Source of the DNA: Fimbriimonadia bacterium
GTDB taxonomy: Bacteria > Armatimonadota > Fimbriimonadia > Fimbriimonadales > Fimbriimonadaceae
Length of the DNA stretch: 6,347 nt
NCBI GenBank assembly: GCA_029824495.1
Contig: JALGXY010000138.1
Coordinates: 1 to 6,347, forward strand
Direction of reading: 5' to 3'
The number at the start of each line of letters is the position of its first letter. The stretch's first letter is position 1. Shown here one piece after another: positions 5,149 through 6,347 of this stretch. The translations under genes and the position numbers were made by a program. Under the pieces are notes generated by a model, which saw only the letters and a program-made list of their open reading frames with translations, was not told where the DNA came from and made no database searches.

Positions 5149-5811
5149 ATGGACGTTGATAAGCCGCTGGAAGCACAAAAGCTGTCAGAGGTCATTGCGT
5201 CTGCGTTTGACGGCGAAACGAAGGGACTGACGGTTGGTGACCTTGTCGCAGAAGCCGGACGTAAGGGTCGTGGCCTTCTGATCGTCGTTGTAGCCCTGCC
5301 GGTCGCAGTGCCGGTGACGCCGCCGTTTCTCCCGCCGATTTTTGCTCTGTTGCTGTTGGGCATGGGCCTGCAGATTGCGATCAAGAGACAGAGCCCGTGG
5401 ATCCCGAAGTGGATGTCGCGAAGGGAGATCAAGGCAAAGCGAGACTCAAAGTTTGTCCGGTTCATGGTGCGGCTCGTTCAGTTCTTTGAGCGCTTCACGA
5501 AACCGAGACACCGGCGTTTTGTCGTCGGCCCGCTCTTCTATTCACTAGTTGTGCCTGCGATTTTTGTCGGAGCGTTCGGGATGCTGAATCCGGTTCCCGG
5601 GATGTCGGTCCTTCCGGCCCTGGGCGTGTTCTTGATCGGCATGGGAATGATCGAGGAGGACGGAGGGTTTGCCGTTTTTGGATCTGGGCTTGCTGTTGTT
5701 GGCGCCGCCGTTTCATTGGCGCCGTACATCGCTCCGTTTCTGCTGCCTGCCGAACAGGCTCAAGCTCTGCAAGACTGGCTGTATGGCCTGAACCCGTTCA
5801 ACAATTCGTGA
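5149..5811 (+). CDS. ExoD-family (exopolysaccharide synthesis) membrane protein
   Basis: A 220-residue inner-membrane protein of the ExoD family, named after rhizobial ExoD, which affects exopolysaccharide production; its biochemical function is unknown. The family pattern is visible: an N-terminal soluble stretch with LTVGDLVAEAGRKGRGLLIVVVALP (27-51), a proline-rich turn (VPVTPPFLPP, 54-63), a hydrophobic helix followed by LQIAIKRQSPWIPKWMSRREI (74-94), and two or three C-terminal membrane helices (about 127-145, 152-167, 174-199). The length is typical. ATG 5149 is the first start; AGAGGA (5132-5137) lies 11 nt upstream, slightly far. It is divergent from the metal operon across 111 bp, and a promoter for it was not clearly found. 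Its stop abuts the convergent next gene's stop with no gap (shared palindrome TGATCA, 5809-5814). Confidence 0.9.
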   Translation: MDVDKPLEAQKLSEVIASAFDGETKGLTVGDLVAEAGRKGRGLLIVVVALPVAVPVTPPFLPPIFALLLLGMGLQIAIKRQSPWIPKWMSRREIKAKRDSKFVRFMVRLVQFFERFTKPRHRRFVVGPLFYSLVVPAIFVGAFGMLNPVPGMSVLPALGVFLIGMGMIEEDGGFAVFGSGLAVVGAAVSLAPYIAPFLLPAEQAQALQDWLYGLNPFNNS

Positions 5812-6347
5812 TCAGTCTGCCAGTCGAATGTAGTCGATTCCGATCATGTTTGACTTAACCGCCTTCTCATTGATGCCGGAAAGAGTGATTACGAGGACAT
5901 TTCCTTTCTCTTTGACACTGGCCTTCCCGAGGCTGAACTCCTTCGTGTCGAGATCTGGCGAATAGAGATCAAGGTTTTGTGCCAGCTTCTGGCCATTCAG
6001 CTCGAATGAGGCGATACCGTAGTCAACTGCGATTGTCAGCCCAGAATAGACCTCCTGCAATCCTGCCTTGTCAGCATCGAATGTCAGGGTCAATGAGCTG
6101 CCGACCTCAGCGAACTTCCACCAGACCTGCAGGCCGTTGGACCAGTTGAGATCAGGGTGAGCCTGCTCAACGACTTCGCCGCTAGTGGGCTCGCCGAGCT
6201 CCATCGATTCGGCTTCGATCGCACCGTCAACAAGATAAGGAGGAATCAGGTCGTTGACGTGCTTGGTGACTGCGGTTTTGGCCATCGCCGGTTTGGGCGG
6301 CACATTCCAGACAGCACCTGGGCGGGCATAGAAGATAGAGACCGGTT
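5812..6347 (-). CDS. C-terminal beta-sandwich (carbohydrate-binding-like) domain of a larger protein, 5' partial
   Basis: The frame is open through the right edge, so the N-terminus is missing; 177 residues are visible. The GTG at 6303 is an in-frame codon in a continuing protein, not a believable start. After a proline/alanine linker (about the first 40 visible residues) comes a domain of about 130 residues with the pattern IEAESM, WSNGLQVWWKF, LTLTFDADKAG, AVDYGIASFELNGQKL, LDLYSPDL, FSLGKASVKEKGNVLVITLSG and a final GIDYIRL. This resembles the jelly-roll domains found at the C-terminus of DUF2961-type and other glycan-active or secreted proteins in Planctomycetota and Verrucomicrobiota, where it may bind carbohydrate. 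The assignment is by recalled pattern and the function of the full protein cannot be read here. It is convergent with the ExoD-family gene, with stops directly adjacent. Confidence 0.7.
   Translation of the reverse strand, partial: PVSIFYARPGAVWNVPPKPAMAKTAVTKHVNDLIPPYLVDGAIEAESMELGEPTSGEVVEQAHPDLNWSNGLQVWWKFAEVGSSLTLTFDADKAGLQEVYSGLTIAVDYGIASFELNGQKLAQNLDLYSPDLDTKEFSLGKASVKEKGNVLVITLSGINEKAVKSNMIGIDYIRLAD

Noticed and set aside
5812..6303. GTG at 6303 as the start of a small 163-residue protein
   Set aside because: The frame stays open with protein-like sequence to the window edge, and there is no Shine-Dalgarno site or signal peptide at this codon.
1..6347. tRNA, rRNA, CRISPR, insertion sequence or phage features
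   Set aside because: No cloverleaf, repeat-spacer pattern, transposase or terminal inverted repeats were seen; the open frames on strands opposite the named genes look like codon-bias shadows.

Overview
The window looks like bacterial chromosome of mid-range GC with very tight gene packing. No tRNA, rRNA, CRISPR array, insertion sequence or integrase is visible. Placement is tentative. The metal permease fused to a DtxR-like winged helix and the beta-sandwich domain at the right edge resemble proteins of the PVC group, especially Planctomycetota. This rests on recalled family resemblance, not on a marker gene.

Layout. (1) Positions 1-895, plus strand: the 3' part of a long alanine/glutamate-rich coiled-coil gene (DivIVA-like by context), overlapped by a DUF167/YggU gene that carries a perfect 14-bp inverted repeat inside its coding sequence. 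(2) Positions 892-5037, minus strand: a metal homeostasis block transcribed right to left. It runs TroA-type lipoprotein, ABC ATPase, permease 1, permease 2 with a C-terminal winged helix, then, after 94 bp, a ferritin. (3) Positions 5038-5148: a divergent intergenic region with a candidate DtxR/MntR-type operator sitting between -35 and -10 elements of the metal operon. (4) Positions 5149-5811, plus strand: an ExoD-family membrane protein. (5) Positions 5812-6347, minus strand: the C-terminal end of a larger protein ending in a carbohydrate-binding-like beta-sandwich, running off the window.

How the genes fit together. The lipoprotein captures a divalent metal (Mn, Zn or Fe), the permeases and ATPase import it, and ferritin stores iron. 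The operator-like site suggests repression by a metal-loaded DtxR/MntR protein. A DtxR-like DNA-binding domain is itself fused to the end of permease 2, recalling the chlamydial YtgC-YtgR permease-repressor.

The main anomaly is permease 1. It is broken into two overlapping reading frames (2883-3380 and 2626-2883). At the break about 41 residues that are normally conserved are missing, consistent with an out-of-frame deletion of about 124 bp. The downstream fragment has its own Shine-Dalgarno-like site and a stop/start overlap, so it is either a decaying gene, a translationally coupled split permease, or an assembly error.
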